64,000 nucleotides of DNA. Source: Empedobacter brevis_A (GTDB lineage: Bacteria > Bacteroidota > Bacteroidia > Flavobacteriales > Weeksellaceae). The DNA is taken from assembly GCF_965118635.1 (NCBI RefSeq), contig NZ_CBCPHV010000001.1:372001-436000 (forward strand), in the 5' to 3' direction. A model generated the notes under the pieces. That model did no database searches. It was not told the origin of the DNA and saw only the letters and a list, made by a program, of their open reading frames with translations. Of the stretch, positions 8,725-16,825 are shown in pieces (within the stretch, counting starts at the first letter, position 1; each line of letters begins with the position of its first letter). The position numbers and the translations under genes were made by a program.

Positions 8725-9330
8725 TTAAGAAATCATTTTTTTTATTTTGATTAATGTTTGTTCTACTTCATTTTTTAAATGAGCTAAATCTCCATTGTTA
8801 TCAATAATAAAATCTGATTTTTCAATTCGCTCTTCGTCCGAAATTTGATTCTTTATTCGTGCAAGAATTTCTTCTCGTGACAAACCATCTCTTTCTATAG
8901 TTCTTGTGATTCTCGTCTCTTTATCGACTATTACACTAATCACTACATCGCAACCTTTGTAACTTCCGCTTTCTATTAAAATAGCAGCTTCTTTCATTAC
9001 AATGCTAACTTTTTGAGCGTTTTTCCAATTTTCAAAATCATTAAAAACAGCTGGATGAACAATTGAATTTAAAATCTTCAATTTTTCATTATTCTGAAAA
9101 ACTTGTTTTGCTAAAAACGGTTTATTCAAACCATTTTCATTATAAGCTTCTTCTCCAAAAATTTCTATAATTTTAACTTTTACTTCAGAATTTTCATTCT
9201 GAATAGCTTTCGCTCTTAGATCAGAATTATAGACAGGAACGCCTAATTCTTCAAAGAATTTTGCTGCTGTACTTTTTCCAGAGCCTATTCCGCCTGTAAT
9301 TCCAACTACAAAAGGTTGGTTGCTTTTCAT
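8725..9330 (-). CDS. coaE: Dephospho-CoA kinase
   Basis: CoaE phosphorylates dephospho-CoA at the 3' ribose hydroxyl, the last step of coenzyme A synthesis, in the cytoplasm. The 201-residue length fits the family. The P-loop GGIGSGKS is at 13-20, followed by the substrate-binding VYNSDLRAK segment, a KEAAILIESG motif and a lid region around ERDGLSREEI. It lies between the two-component genes and the yajC cluster. The yajC terminator lies just upstream, so coaE probably has its own promoter; no clear -7 box was found. Confidence 0.95.
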   Translation of the reverse strand: MKSNQPFVVGITGGIGSGKSTAAKFFEELGVPVYNSDLRAKAIQNENSEVKVKIIEIFGEEAYNENGLNKPFLAKQVFQNNEKLKILNSIVHPAVFNDFENWKNAQKVSIVMKEAAILIESGSYKGCDVVISVIVDKETRITRTIERDGLSREEILARIKNQISDEERIEKSDFIIDNNGDLAHLKNEVEQTLIKIKKMIS

Positions 9331-9348
9331 GGTTTGAAGTTAAAAAAA

Positions 9349-9372
9349 TGCCGAAGAATAATTCCTTCGGCA
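9349..9372 (-). terminator. Intrinsic terminator after yajC
   Basis: Inverted repeat TGCCGAAG / CTTCGGCA followed, in the minus direction, by a run of seven T. It lies downstream of yajC and upstream of coaE, so it should end the nusB-DUF1573-yajC transcripts. Confidence 0.8.
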
Positions 9373-9400
9373 ATTAGTTAAACATATGTTAACCTTAAGT

Positions 9401-9757
9401 TTATTTCTTTTCTTCTACTGCTTTTTCAGCTTTATCAACTTTGTCAGTAGTTTTTGAATAACGTGCAGCTGTTAATTCACGAGAAATAGCAGCTTTTTCG
9501 AATTTCATTTTTCCAGCTCCAGTTTCAATAATTACAGCGTCGTCATAAATTTCGTTGATTTTTCCATGAATACCAGAAGTTGTTACCACTTGATCTCCAC
9601 GTTTAATATCAGTTTGAAATTGTTTTTCTTGTTTAGCTTTCTTTTGTTGAGGACGAATCATGAAAAAGTACATAATTACGAACATTCCTCCGAACATCAA
9701 AAGCATAGACATTCCTCCGCCTTGTGCACCGGCTTGTAAAAAGATTGTTTGAATCAT
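9401..9757 (-). CDS. yajC: Preprotein translocase subunit YajC
   Basis: A small (118-residue) single-span inner-membrane protein that associates with SecDF and the Sec translocon. A Met/Gly-rich transmembrane helix at about 17-34 is followed by the family hallmark RPQQKKAKQ and a soluble YajC domain (GDQVVTTSGIHGKI). The C-terminus is Lys/Glu-rich. It is 24 bp downstream of the DUF1573 lipoprotein gene and probably shares its transcript. No secD or secF lies nearby. Confidence 0.94.
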   Translation of the reverse strand: MIQTIFLQAGAQGGGMSMLLMFGGMFVIMYFFMIRPQQKKAKQEKQFQTDIKRGDQVVTTSGIHGKINEIYDDAVIIETGAGKMKFEKAAISRELTAARYSKTTDKVDKAEKAVEEKK

Positions 9758-9781
9758 TTTTATATTTTATCGATTTAATAT

Positions 9782-10273
9782 TTATTGTCCAAATGCTTGT
9801 TGTGCATTTTGCTCATTTGCAGTTGCTCCAATAACGTTTGCAGAAATGTCAAATTTTTCGTGACCGTTTGCTGTGTTAGTGACTAAAGTTACTGTTTTTT
9901 GTTGTTTCCCGTTCATGTTTCCAGCTGTATAAACAACTTTGATAGAATCTGTAGCGCCTACTGCAATTGGAGTAGAAGGGAATTCAGGAACTGTACAACC
10001 ACAAGTTGCAGAAGCATCACGAATAACTAATGGAGATTTTCCATCGTTTTTGAACTTGATATATGTTTCAACTTTATTATTAGCTTGTACATCTCCAAAA
10101 TCGTGGTTCGCTTCAGCTAAAGTTAAAACTGGAGCAACAGAAGGATCTACTACATTTTCAGCTTGTTGAGCTGATTCTTCTGCTGTAAAGTTATCGCTAG
10201 CTTTTTTCTCTCCACAAGAGCTGATTGCGAATGATAATGCAAATGCACCTAAAATAAATAATTTACTTTTCAT
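9782..10273 (-). CDS. DUF1573-domain lipoprotein
   Basis: A 163-residue lipoprotein with a signal peptide and lipobox ending at Cys20 (ISSC-G), so it should be lipid-anchored outside the cytoplasm. The mature part is a DUF1573 Ig-like domain with the characteristic HDFGDV start and the CGCTVPEFP motif. DUF1573 proteins are common in Bacteroidota and of unknown function. It sits between nusB and yajC with short gaps and has a promoter box of its own at 10296-10303. Confidence 0.92.
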   Translation of the reverse strand: MKSKLFILGAFALSFAISSCGEKKASDNFTAEESAQQAENVVDPSVAPVLTLAEANHDFGDVQANNKVETYIKFKNDGKSPLVIRDASATCGCTVPEFPSTPIAVGATDSIKVVYTAGNMNGKQQKTVTLVTNTANGHEKFDISANVIGATANEQNAQQAFGQ

Positions 10274-10295
10274 TTTTATAATTATTTGTCTTAGT

Positions 10296-10303
10296 CAAAA
10301 TTA
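10296..10303 (-). promoter_or_regulatory. -7 promoter box for DUF1573-yajC
   Basis: On the minus strand this reads TAATTTTG, an exact TAnnTTTG match, 22 nt before the DUF1573 ATG in the gap after nusB. It suggests that DUF1573 and yajC can be transcribed without nusB. Confidence 0.5.
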
Positions 10304-10317
10304 AGAAAAAATAGTGA

Positions 10318-11265
10318 TTATAATAAACCTCTTCCGTATTTTGGTAAATTATTATTGTCTTTTAACTCTTTTAATGTTTTATCTAAGATTCCGTTAACAA
10401 AAACACGCGATTTTTCTGTTGAATAACTTTTAGCTAATTCTACATATTCGTTGATCGTAACTTTTGCTGGAATATTTGTGAAATATAAAAACTCTGTTAA
10501 AGCCATTTCTAAAATAATCAAATCGATTGTAGCAATACGATCTAGTTCCCAGTTTTGAGCTTTTTCGTCAATAATCTTTCTTGTTTCTGCTTGATGACGA
10601 ATTGTTTTACGAAATAATTCTTCTGTAAACTTTTTGTCATCCAAATCTTTATAAACTTTGAATAAAGAAATTAAAGGAGAACTGTTTTGACGAAACGATT
10701 TTATCGTTGTGTGTACCATCGCATTTGCAATATGTACATCGTCTGCCCAAGTAATTTGAATTCCTTCTAAGTAATCGTGTAAATCTTCATATTCAGCAAT
10801 AAATTCTACGAAAAAGTTTAAAATAAATTCTTTGTCTTCTTCGAAAGAGTTTTTTTCGCTGCTCATGTATGTTTTATACAATTCGCTTTCTGTCAAGTTT
10901 TTAAAGATATTGTTTGGATAAGAATCATAAATATCCCAAAGTAAGAATTTGTTGTCGTTTGAATAACGAGATAATTCAAGATTTTCTTCAATAATTTTGA
11001 ATACTTTGTTATGAACAAATTTTAAATTTGGATTTAGATCTTCTTTGGTTGGAAAGTTTTTTGATTTTGCAAGTTCAATCTTATGCTCTGCAATGTCCTT
11101 TTGAACTTTAATCAAATTTAGGAGATAAATGTACAAATCATAGATTTGATCGATACTTTTCATCATATTTTTCTCGACCGCTCTTTCTTCGCCTTCAGTT
11201 CCTAAACTATTGTAAGCATAGATATTCTGCATTACTTTTTCGCGTAGTTGTCTTCTTCCCAACAT
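10318..11265 (-). CDS. nusB: Transcription antitermination factor NusB
   Basis: NusB binds boxA RNA with S10 (NusE) in the rRNA antitermination complex. This 315-residue protein starts at ATG 11265 (MLGRRQLREKVMQ), the usual family N-terminus. The family domain is in the C-terminal ~130 residues (DDKKFTEELFRKTI, EKAQNWELDRIATIDLIILEMALTE, VFVNGILDKTL). Bacteroidota NusB is about twice the E. coli length because of an N-terminal extension, as seen here. An upstream in-frame start at 11340 is unlikely because the probable promoter box (11299-11306) would lie inside the gene. Confidence 0.93.
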   Translation of the reverse strand: MLGRRQLREKVMQNIYAYNSLGTEGEERAVEKNMMKSIDQIYDLYIYLLNLIKVQKDIAEHKIELAKSKNFPTKEDLNPNLKFVHNKVFKIIEENLELSRYSNDNKFLLWDIYDSYPNNIFKNLTESELYKTYMSSEKNSFEEDKEFILNFFVEFIAEYEDLHDYLEGIQITWADDVHIANAMVHTTIKSFRQNSSPLISLFKVYKDLDDKKFTEELFRKTIRHQAETRKIIDEKAQNWELDRIATIDLIILEMALTEFLYFTNIPAKVTINEYVELAKSYSTEKSRVFVNGILDKTLKELKDNNNLPKYGRGLL

Positions 11266-11298
11266 AATTTCAATGATATAACGTCTAATAAATTGATG

Positions 11299-11306
11299 CA
11301 AAGGTA
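11299..11306 (-). promoter_or_regulatory. -7 promoter box for nusB
   Basis: Minus-strand TACCTTTG followed by C, an exact TAnnTTTG match, 33 nt upstream of the nusB ATG. It sits only 12 bp from the oppositely directed box of the ABC exporter gene, so the two divergent promoters overlap. Confidence 0.6.
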
Positions 11307-11318
11307 AAAAAAAGAATG

Positions 11319-11326
11319 TAATTTTG
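11319..11326 (+). promoter_or_regulatory. -7 promoter box for the ABC exporter
   Basis: TAATTTTG matches TAnnTTTG and ends 4 nt before the GTG start codon at 11331. Transcription would begin at or within a base or two of the start codon, so the mRNA may be leaderless. Confidence 0.55.
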
Positions 11327-11330
11327 TTTT

Positions 11331-13088
11331 GTGAAATCATTACAAAAATTAAATAAATTTTTATGGAAGTATAAATGGAGAATCTTTTTAGGCTTCATTT
11401 TTACGATTTGTGCCAATTGGGTACAGGTTTATTCCGTTACATATATCAGAGAAGCAATTAATACCGTTGAAGAATTGCTTCGAAATTTTAAGAAGGAAGG
11501 AAATGATAACCTCGATCTTTTGAAAGATGGTTTGATGTATGCCAGCTTGGCTTTTTTCTTTTTTAAAGTTTTGGGAGGAGTTTTAACAATTGGTACACGA
11601 CAAATGATTATTGTAGCATCGCGCTATGTTGAGTTCGATTTGAAAAACGTAATTTACGATAAGTATCAAAAGTTATCATTGTCATTTTACAAAAAGAACA
11701 AAACGGGCGATTTGATGAATCGTATTACAGAGGATGTCGGTTTGGTCCGTATGTATCTTGGTCCAGGAATTATGTATCCTATCGATTTGGTATCAAGAGT
11801 AGCGATCATTGCTTATTTTATGCTGCAAATAGATCAACAATTAACGATTTATACATTGGCACCTTTGCCAATATTATCGTTGTTGATTTATAGTGTTGCA
11901 CGTAATATTAGTAAGAAAAGTAAGCGTGTACAAGAACAACAATCTACAATTTCTTCATCGGTACAAGATACTTTTGCAGGAATTCGTGTGATAAAATCAT
12001 TCAATTCGGAAGAATATGTAAAAGCTAAATACGAAGTAGAAGCAGATGAATATCAACGAAGAGCACTTAATTTAGCTCAAATTCAAGCAGCTTTTGGTCC
12101 GTTGATGGTTGTTGTAGTTGGAGTAAGTAATTTGGTTATTTTATATTTAGGTGGAGTAAAATATATTCAAGGAACAATGGATATTGGTTCTATTGCGCAA
12201 TTTTTCCTTTACTTAAATATGCTAATCTGGCCATTTACTTCATTAGGCTGGATTACAATGGTTGTACAACGTGCAGAAGCATCAATGTATCGTATCAATG
12301 AATTTTTAAATGCTGAAACGGATGTAGAAGAAAAACAATTAGAAAATCATCAAGTTGGAGGAACAATCGAATTTAAGAATGTAACATATATCTACGAAAA
12401 TACAGGGATTAAAGCATTAGATAATGTTTCGTTCAAAATTGATAAAGGAGAAACTTTAGCCATTCTTGGTAAAACTGGTTCGGGAAAAACAACAATAGCT
12501 TTATTGATTGCTCGCTCGTTAGAACCTACTTCAGGAGAAATTTTAATTGATGGAAAAAATATTCATGATATTAATGTTGCATCTGTTCGAGAGGAAATTG
12601 GTTATGTACCGCAAGAAGCTTTCCTTTTCTCAGATTCGTTAACAAATAATATTTTATTTGGTTCTGATACAATAGATGAAGAAATAGCTGAGATTTTTGC
12701 GAAGAAAGCCGTTGTTCATGACAATATTGATCGATTTAAAGAACGTTATGAAACAGTTGTTGGAGAACGAGGAGTTACACTTTCAGGAGGACAAAAACAA
12801 CGTGTTTCTATTGCTCGAGCTTTGGTTAATGATCCGAAAATATTAATATTTGATGATAGTTTATCAGCAGTAGATACCGAAACTGAAGAACAAATTTTGA
12901 ATAATTTATCATCTGAAATCAATGGTAAAACAACAATCATTATAACACATCGTGTATCTTCTGCAAAACGAGCCGATCAGATTCTGGTTTTAGAAGATGG
13001 ACATGTTTTAGAAAATGGTTCGAACAATGAATTATTAAATAAGCATGGTTATTATTATGATTTGTTCAATAAACAACTATTAGATTAA
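11331..13088 (+). CDS. ABC exporter, fused membrane and ATPase domains
   Basis: A 585-residue half-transporter of the multidrug/lipid exporter type. The membrane domain (about 15-320) has six predicted helices and the KNKTGDLMNRITEDV coupling segment. The ATPase has Walker A GKTGSGKTT at about 379-387, signature LSGGQKQR at about 482-489, and Walker B ending in Asp508. The residue after Walker B, normally the catalytic Glu, is Asp509 (FDDSLSAVD), as in one half of heterodimeric exporters such as TM287/288. No partner gene is adjacent. GTG is the only plausible start. The substrate is unknown. Confidence 0.9.
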   Translation: MKSLQKLNKFLWKYKWRIFLGFIFTICANWVQVYSVTYIREAINTVEELLRNFKKEGNDNLDLLKDGLMYASLAFFFFKVLGGVLTIGTRQMIIVASRYVEFDLKNVIYDKYQKLSLSFYKKNKTGDLMNRITEDVGLVRMYLGPGIMYPIDLVSRVAIIAYFMLQIDQQLTIYTLAPLPILSLLIYSVARNISKKSKRVQEQQSTISSSVQDTFAGIRVIKSFNSEEYVKAKYEVEADEYQRRALNLAQIQAAFGPLMVVVVGVSNLVILYLGGVKYIQGTMDIGSIAQFFLYLNMLIWPFTSLGWITMVVQRAEASMYRINEFLNAETDVEEKQLENHQVGGTIEFKNVTYIYENTGIKALDNVSFKIDKGETLAILGKTGSGKTTIALLIARSLEPTSGEILIDGKNIHDINVASVREEIGYVPQEAFLFSDSLTNNILFGSDTIDEEIAEIFAKKAVVHDNIDRFKERYETVVGERGVTLSGGQKQRVSIARALVNDPKILIFDDSLSAVDTETEEQILNNLSSEINGKTTIIITHRVSSAKRADQILVLEDGHVLENGSNNELLNKHGYYYDLFNKQLLD

Positions 13089-13138
13089 GCTTATTATTAC
13101 TGATTGAATAAAATATCAGAAAATATTTGTATAAAATG

Positions 13139-13168
13139 TTGTTCTTTTCTTAGTTTTTTTTAGATTTG
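13139..13168 (+). promoter_or_regulatory. Promoter for the DUF3276 gene (TTG - 19 nt - TAGATTTG)
   Basis: A TTG at 13139-13141 and a TAGATTTG -7 box at 13161-13168 are separated by 19 nt, the spacing expected for the Bacteroidota -33/-7 promoter. A 36 nt leader precedes ATG 13205. Confidence 0.6.
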
Positions 13169-13204
13169 TTAGCAAACATTTAACAATTAAACTCTATTAG
13201 ACTA

Positions 13205-13585
13205 ATGAATGAATTTGAAAACCGTGAGAAGGTTGATGCAGAAGGAGTCTTTTCTAAGGTATTAAGAGCCGGAAGAAGAACTTATTTTTTCGATGTACGA
13301 GAGACGCGAGCTGGCGATTATTATTTGACAATTACAGAAAGTAAAAAAAATACACAGGAAGACGGAAATGTGTATTACAAAAAACATAAAATCTATTTGT
13401 ACAAAGAAGATTTTGTAAGTTTTAAAGAAATGCTAGATGAAACTACTGATTTTGTTTTTGCTCAAAAAGGACAAGAAGTTATCTCGGAAAGACATCAAAA
13501 AGATTTTGATCCAAAGAATAAAGTTGAGACTAAAGATGATACAGAAGTGGAATCTTTTACGAATATCGATTTTGACGATATATAG
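13205..13585 (+). CDS. PUR-family DNA/RNA-binding protein (DUF3276)
   Basis: A 126-residue cytoplasmic protein of the DUF3276/PUR-alpha-like family, typical of Bacteroidota and spirochaetes. The PUR-type core is VFSKVLRAGRRTYFFDVRE followed by a strand DYYLTITESKK and a Tyr/Lys-rich segment before a helix. Relatives bind single-stranded nucleic acid; the physiological role here is unknown. The last ~35 residues are acidic and look disordered. It has its own promoter and terminator, so it is monocistronic. Confidence 0.88.
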   Translation: MNEFENREKVDAEGVFSKVLRAGRRTYFFDVRETRAGDYYLTITESKKNTQEDGNVYYKKHKIYLYKEDFVSFKEMLDETTDFVFAQKGQEVISERHQKDFDPKNKVETKDDTEVESFTNIDFDDI

Positions 13586-13609
13586 ACTTTACTAAATATG
13601 CGTAAAAGG

Positions 13610-13640
13610 AAAACTCCTCTCAATTATTGAGAGGAGTTTT
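13610..13640 (+). terminator. Intrinsic terminator after the DUF3276 gene
   Basis: Near-perfect palindrome with arms AAAACTCCTCTCAAT and ATTGAGAGGAGTTTT, followed by more T residues. It lies 24 bp after the stop codon. Confidence 0.88.
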
Positions 13641-13740
13641 TTATTTTGAATTCATAATATTAATAATCGAATATTTTTTTGATCTTCTTAATAATATATT
13701 ATAAGAAACCTTTTTAGAAAATTTATTTATTAATAAATAA

Positions 13741-13772
13741 AAAAACTCCCAAAGTTACCTTTGAGAGTTTTT
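13741..13772 (-). terminator. Intrinsic terminator after sucC
   Basis: Hairpin with arms AAAAACTCCCAAAG and CTTTGAGAGTTTTT (one mismatch) around a TTAC loop. Read on the minus strand it ends in T residues 28 bp after the sucC stop. Confidence 0.8.
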
Positions 13773-13799
13773 AGATATTGTGATTAAACTAATTAATTA

Positions 13800-14993
13800 T
13801 TAGTTTAATAATTCTTTTACTTTATCAGCAGCATCTTGTAGTGTAATAGCTGAATGAACTTGCAATCCAGATTCGTCAATCATTTGTTTAGCGATTTCTG
13901 CATTTGTTCCTTGTAAACGAACAATGATTGGAACATTGATTGCGTCTCCCATGTTTTTGTAAGCATCTAAGATACCTTGAGCAACACGGTCACAACGTAC
14001 AATACCACCAAAGATATTAACTAAGATAGCTTTTACATTTTCGTCTTTCAAGATAATACGGAAAGCTTTCTCTACACGCTCAGCATCAGCAGTACCACCA
14101 ACGTCTAAGAAGTTTGCAGGGTTACCACCAGATAATTTGATGATATCCATAGTTGCCATTGCTAATCCAGCTCCGTTAACCATACATCCTACGTTTCCGT
14201 CTAATTTTACAAAGTTTAATCCAGCTTCACCAGCTTCAACTTCTGTAGCATCTTCTTCTCTTGTATCACGTAAAGCAGCAATATCTGGATGACGGAATAA
14301 TGAGTTGTCATCGATAGTTACTTTAGCATCTACAGCGATAATTTGATCGTCAGATGTTTTAAGAACTGGGTTAATTTCGAACATAGAAGCGTCAATCGCA
14401 ACATATGCATTGTATAAAGCAGTGATAAATTTAACACCTTCTTTAAAAGCGTTTCCAGATAAACCTAAGTTAAAAGCAATTTTACGTGCTTGGAAACCTT
14501 GAATTCCTACAGTTGGATCAATTTCTTCTGTAAAAATTCTGTCTGGAGTAGATTCAGCAACTTCTTCGATATCCATTCCACCTTCAGTAGAATACATAAT
14601 CATATTTTTTCCTGTTGCACGATCTAATAATACAGAAACATAATATTCCTCAGTTTCTGATTCTCCTGGATAATAAACATCTTCAGCGATGAATACTTGG
14701 TGAACTTTTTTCCCTTCTGCAGAAGTTTGTGGAGTTACCAATTGCATTCCGATGATATCATTAGCTCTTTCTTTAACTTCGTCTAAGTTTTTAGCAAGCT
14801 TAACACCTCCACCTTTTCCACGACCACCTGCGTGTACTTGAGCTTTTACAACGTGCCAACCTGTACCAGTTTGTTCAGTTAATGCCTTAGCTGCTTCTAC
14901 AGCTTCTTCTGGTGTAGTAGCAACGATACCGCGTTGTACTTTCACACCATATTTACTAAGAATTTCTTTTCCTTGATATTCGTGAAGATTCAT
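13800..14993 (-). CDS. sucC: Succinyl-CoA synthetase (ADP-forming) beta subunit
   Basis: SucC pairs with SucD to interconvert succinyl-CoA and succinate with nucleotide phosphorylation in the TCA cycle. The 397-residue length is typical. The N-terminus MNLHEYQGKEIL begins the ATP-grasp domain with the Gly-rich GGRGKGGGV loop at about 55-64; the C-terminal ligase domain has NGAGLAMATMD, FLDVGGTAD and a VNIFGGIVRCD segment. sucD is not adjacent, as is common in this class. It is flanked by its own promoter and terminator. Confidence 0.96.
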   Translation of the reverse strand: MNLHEYQGKEILSKYGVKVQRGIVATTPEEAVEAAKALTEQTGTGWHVVKAQVHAGGRGKGGGVKLAKNLDEVKERANDIIGMQLVTPQTSAEGKKVHQVFIAEDVYYPGESETEEYYVSVLLDRATGKNMIMYSTEGGMDIEEVAESTPDRIFTEEIDPTVGIQGFQARKIAFNLGLSGNAFKEGVKFITALYNAYVAIDASMFEINPVLKTSDDQIIAVDAKVTIDDNSLFRHPDIAALRDTREEDATEVEAGEAGLNFVKLDGNVGCMVNGAGLAMATMDIIKLSGGNPANFLDVGGTADAERVEKAFRIILKDENVKAILVNIFGGIVRCDRVAQGILDAYKNMGDAINVPIIVRLQGTNAEIAKQMIDESGLQVHSAITLQDAADKVKELLN

Positions 14994-15013
14994 TTTTTTT
15001 GATTTTTCAATTA

Positions 15014-15021
15014 CAAAAGTA
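15014..15021 (-). promoter_or_regulatory. -7 promoter box for sucC
   Basis: Minus-strand TACTTTTG, an exact TAnnTTTG match, with a 20 nt leader before the sucC ATG. Confidence 0.55.
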
Positions 15022-15277
15022 AAAATATTGTTGATGTATTCTAAATTTTGCCATATTAATTTTATCAGCTTATGTTAAATAAGTAAATAAAATTATTCAT
15101 TTCAATGCCACAATATACGAATATTATGATATAGAAAGTTAAAACAAATATTATAATAATTTTAAATTTTGCTAAAATTACTAAAAACTAAATAAGTAAA
15201 ATAAAGATGCTCCAAATAATTAAGAATGATTTAGTAAAAACTTGAAATTTATAACGAAAGACTTACGACTTAATTTA

Positions 15278-15285
15278 TATCTTTA
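15278..15285 (+). promoter_or_regulatory. -7-like promoter box for lolD
   Basis: TATCTTTA matches TAnnTTTG at all but the last base and ends 4 nt before ATG 15290. It lies inside the longer reading frame that begins at 15242, so it supports the downstream ATG as the true start and predicts an almost leaderless mRNA. Confidence 0.45.
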
Positions 15286-15289
15286 CCTC

Positions 15290-15964
15290 ATGATAAAAGC
15301 AGAAAATATTGTTAAGAAATTTGGAGAATTAGAAGTTCTAAAAAGTGTTTCTTTATCTATTGCCGGAGAAGAAATTGTTTCTATCGTTGGTGCTTCTGGA
15401 GCTGGAAAAACAACTTTGCTTCAAATTTTAGGAACGTTAGAAAAAAGTTCTGAACCCCAAAAATATAATACATCTATTGAAATAGCTGGACAAGATATTA
15501 CAAAGCTGAATGATCGTGATTTATCTAAATTTCGTAACGAAAATATTGGATTTATTTTTCAGTTTCATCAATTGTTACCAGAATTCAATGCAATAGAAAA
15601 TATATGTATTCCTGCATTTATCAAGAAAACAAAAAAAACTGAAGCCGAAAAACGAGCTAAAGAATTAATGTCTTATTTAGGACTTTCGCAACGCTTGACG
15701 CATAAACCTAATCAACTTTCTGGTGGAGAACAGCAGCGCGTTGCAGTTGCAAGAGCGTTAATTAATCAACCAAAAGTAGTTTTTGCAGACGAGCCTTCGG
15801 GAAATTTGGATTCTAAAAATGCTGAAGAATTACATGAATTGTTTTTTAATCTTCGTAATGAATTTGGACAAACTTTTGTTATCGTTACACACAATGAAGA
15901 ATTAGCGAATATGACTGATCGAAAATTGGTTATGGCTGATGGAATTTTTCAAACAGAAATATAA
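15290..15964 (+). CDS. lolD: ABC transporter ATPase, LolD/MacB-like
   Basis: A 224-residue ATPase from ATG 15290 with Walker A GASGAGKTT at 34-42, Q-loop Gln91, signature LSGGEQQ at 143-149, Walker B VVFADEP at 163-169 and switch His201. The sequence is of the LolD/MacB/FtsE type; LolD drives release of lipoproteins from the inner membrane with LolCE. No permease gene is adjacent, which is normal for LolD in Bacteroidota but leaves the assignment partly inferential. The next gene starts immediately after its stop codon, so they are co-transcribed. Confidence 0.85.
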   Translation: MIKAENIVKKFGELEVLKSVSLSIAGEEIVSIVGASGAGKTTLLQILGTLEKSSEPQKYNTSIEIAGQDITKLNDRDLSKFRNENIGFIFQFHQLLPEFNAIENICIPAFIKKTKKTEAEKRAKELMSYLGLSQRLTHKPNQLSGGEQQRVAVARALINQPKVVFADEPSGNLDSKNAEELHELFFNLRNEFGQTFVIVTHNEELANMTDRKLVMADGIFQTEI

Positions 15965-16729
15965 ATGAATCAGCATGAATTAAAGAATTTTTTAGACGAA
16001 AAAGTTCTTCAATATAATACATTAGATTTTATTGATTCTGATCCTGTTCAAATTCCTCATCGTTTTTCATTAAAAGAAGATATTGAAATTGCAGGGTTTT
16101 TGGCTGCGACAATTGCGTGGGGAAATCGAAAGATGATTATCAATAATGCGGATAAAATGATGCAGTTGATGGAGAATTCGCCTTATGATTTTGTGATGAA
16201 TTTCTCTGAAGATGATTTAGAAAAATTTGATGGATTTGTTCATCGAACATTCAATAGTGATGATTTGAAATTTTTTATGCAATCGCTTCGTAATATTTAT
16301 CAACATCATGGCGGATTGGAACAAATTTTTGCAAAACATCAAACAGCAGATTCAATGCAAACTTCAATTTCGAATTTCAAACAAACTTTTTTTGAAATAG
16401 AACATCTTCCTCGAACAACCAAACATATTTCAGATCCGCTGAATAATTCGGCTGCAAAACGTATCAACATGTATTTGCGTTGGATGATTCGCGATGATAA
16501 ACAAGGTGTTGATTTGGGAATTTGGAAATCAATTCCAACTTCTATTCTTTCTTGCCCTTTGGATGTACATTCTGGTAATGTTGCACGAAAAATTGGAATT
16601 TTAACTCGAAAACAAAATGATGCAAAAGCATTGAAGGAACTCGATACAAAATTAAGAGAAATGGATGCAAATGATCCGGTAAAATATGATTTTGCTTTAT
16701 TTGGATTGGGCGTTTTCGAAAATTTCTAA
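15965..16729 (+). CDS. TIGR02757 family protein (DUF2400)
   Basis: A 254-residue cytoplasmic protein of the TIGR02757/DUF2400 family, which is widespread in Bacteroidota and has no established function. Recognisable segments are EIAGFLAATIAWGNRKMI, the FMQSLRNIYQHHGGLEQIF stretch, RINMYLRWMIRDD and a C-terminal DVHSGNVARKIGILTRKQND, resembling an HhH-type helical architecture. The ATG directly follows the lolD stop, indicating coupling. A perfect palindromic terminator follows. Confidence 0.88.
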   Translation: MNQHELKNFLDEKVLQYNTLDFIDSDPVQIPHRFSLKEDIEIAGFLAATIAWGNRKMIINNADKMMQLMENSPYDFVMNFSEDDLEKFDGFVHRTFNSDDLKFFMQSLRNIYQHHGGLEQIFAKHQTADSMQTSISNFKQTFFEIEHLPRTTKHISDPLNNSAAKRINMYLRWMIRDDKQGVDLGIWKSIPTSILSCPLDVHSGNVARKIGILTRKQNDAKALKELDTKLREMDANDPVKYDFALFGLGVFENF

Positions 16730-16756
16730 GACAAATTTATTTATATATAAAAACGA

Positions 16757-16784
16757 AAAAACGCTTGCAATTGCAAGCGTTTTT
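16757..16784. terminator. Bidirectional intrinsic terminator
   Basis: Perfect 28 bp palindrome with arms AAAAACGCTTGCAA and TTGCAAGCGTTTTT between the convergent TIGR02757 and metal-efflux adaptor genes. A-rich and T-rich ends make it functional in both directions. Confidence 0.88.
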
Positions 16785-16825
16785 CATTTTATAATGACTT
16801 TTCTCAAACTTAAGATTGAGTTTTA

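Larger units (their letters stand above)
14994..15289. other. Divergent intergenic region sucC / lolD
   Basis: About 296 bp of very AT-rich sequence without a convincing gene. It contains the sucC -7 box (15014-15021, minus) and the lolD -7-like box (15278-15285, plus). I see no hairpin, RNA gene or repeat in the rest. Confidence 0.6.

Noticed and set aside
11266..11340. N-terminal extension of NusB to an in-frame start at 11340
   Set aside because: It would contain the likely nusB promoter box and part of the divergent exporter promoter; the protein from ATG 11265 starts at the family's usual N-terminus.
15242..15289. N-terminal extension of the LolD-like ATPase
   Set aside because: The extra residues do not resemble the family and span the probable -7 box; ATG 15290 gives the normal ABC start MIKAENIVKKF.
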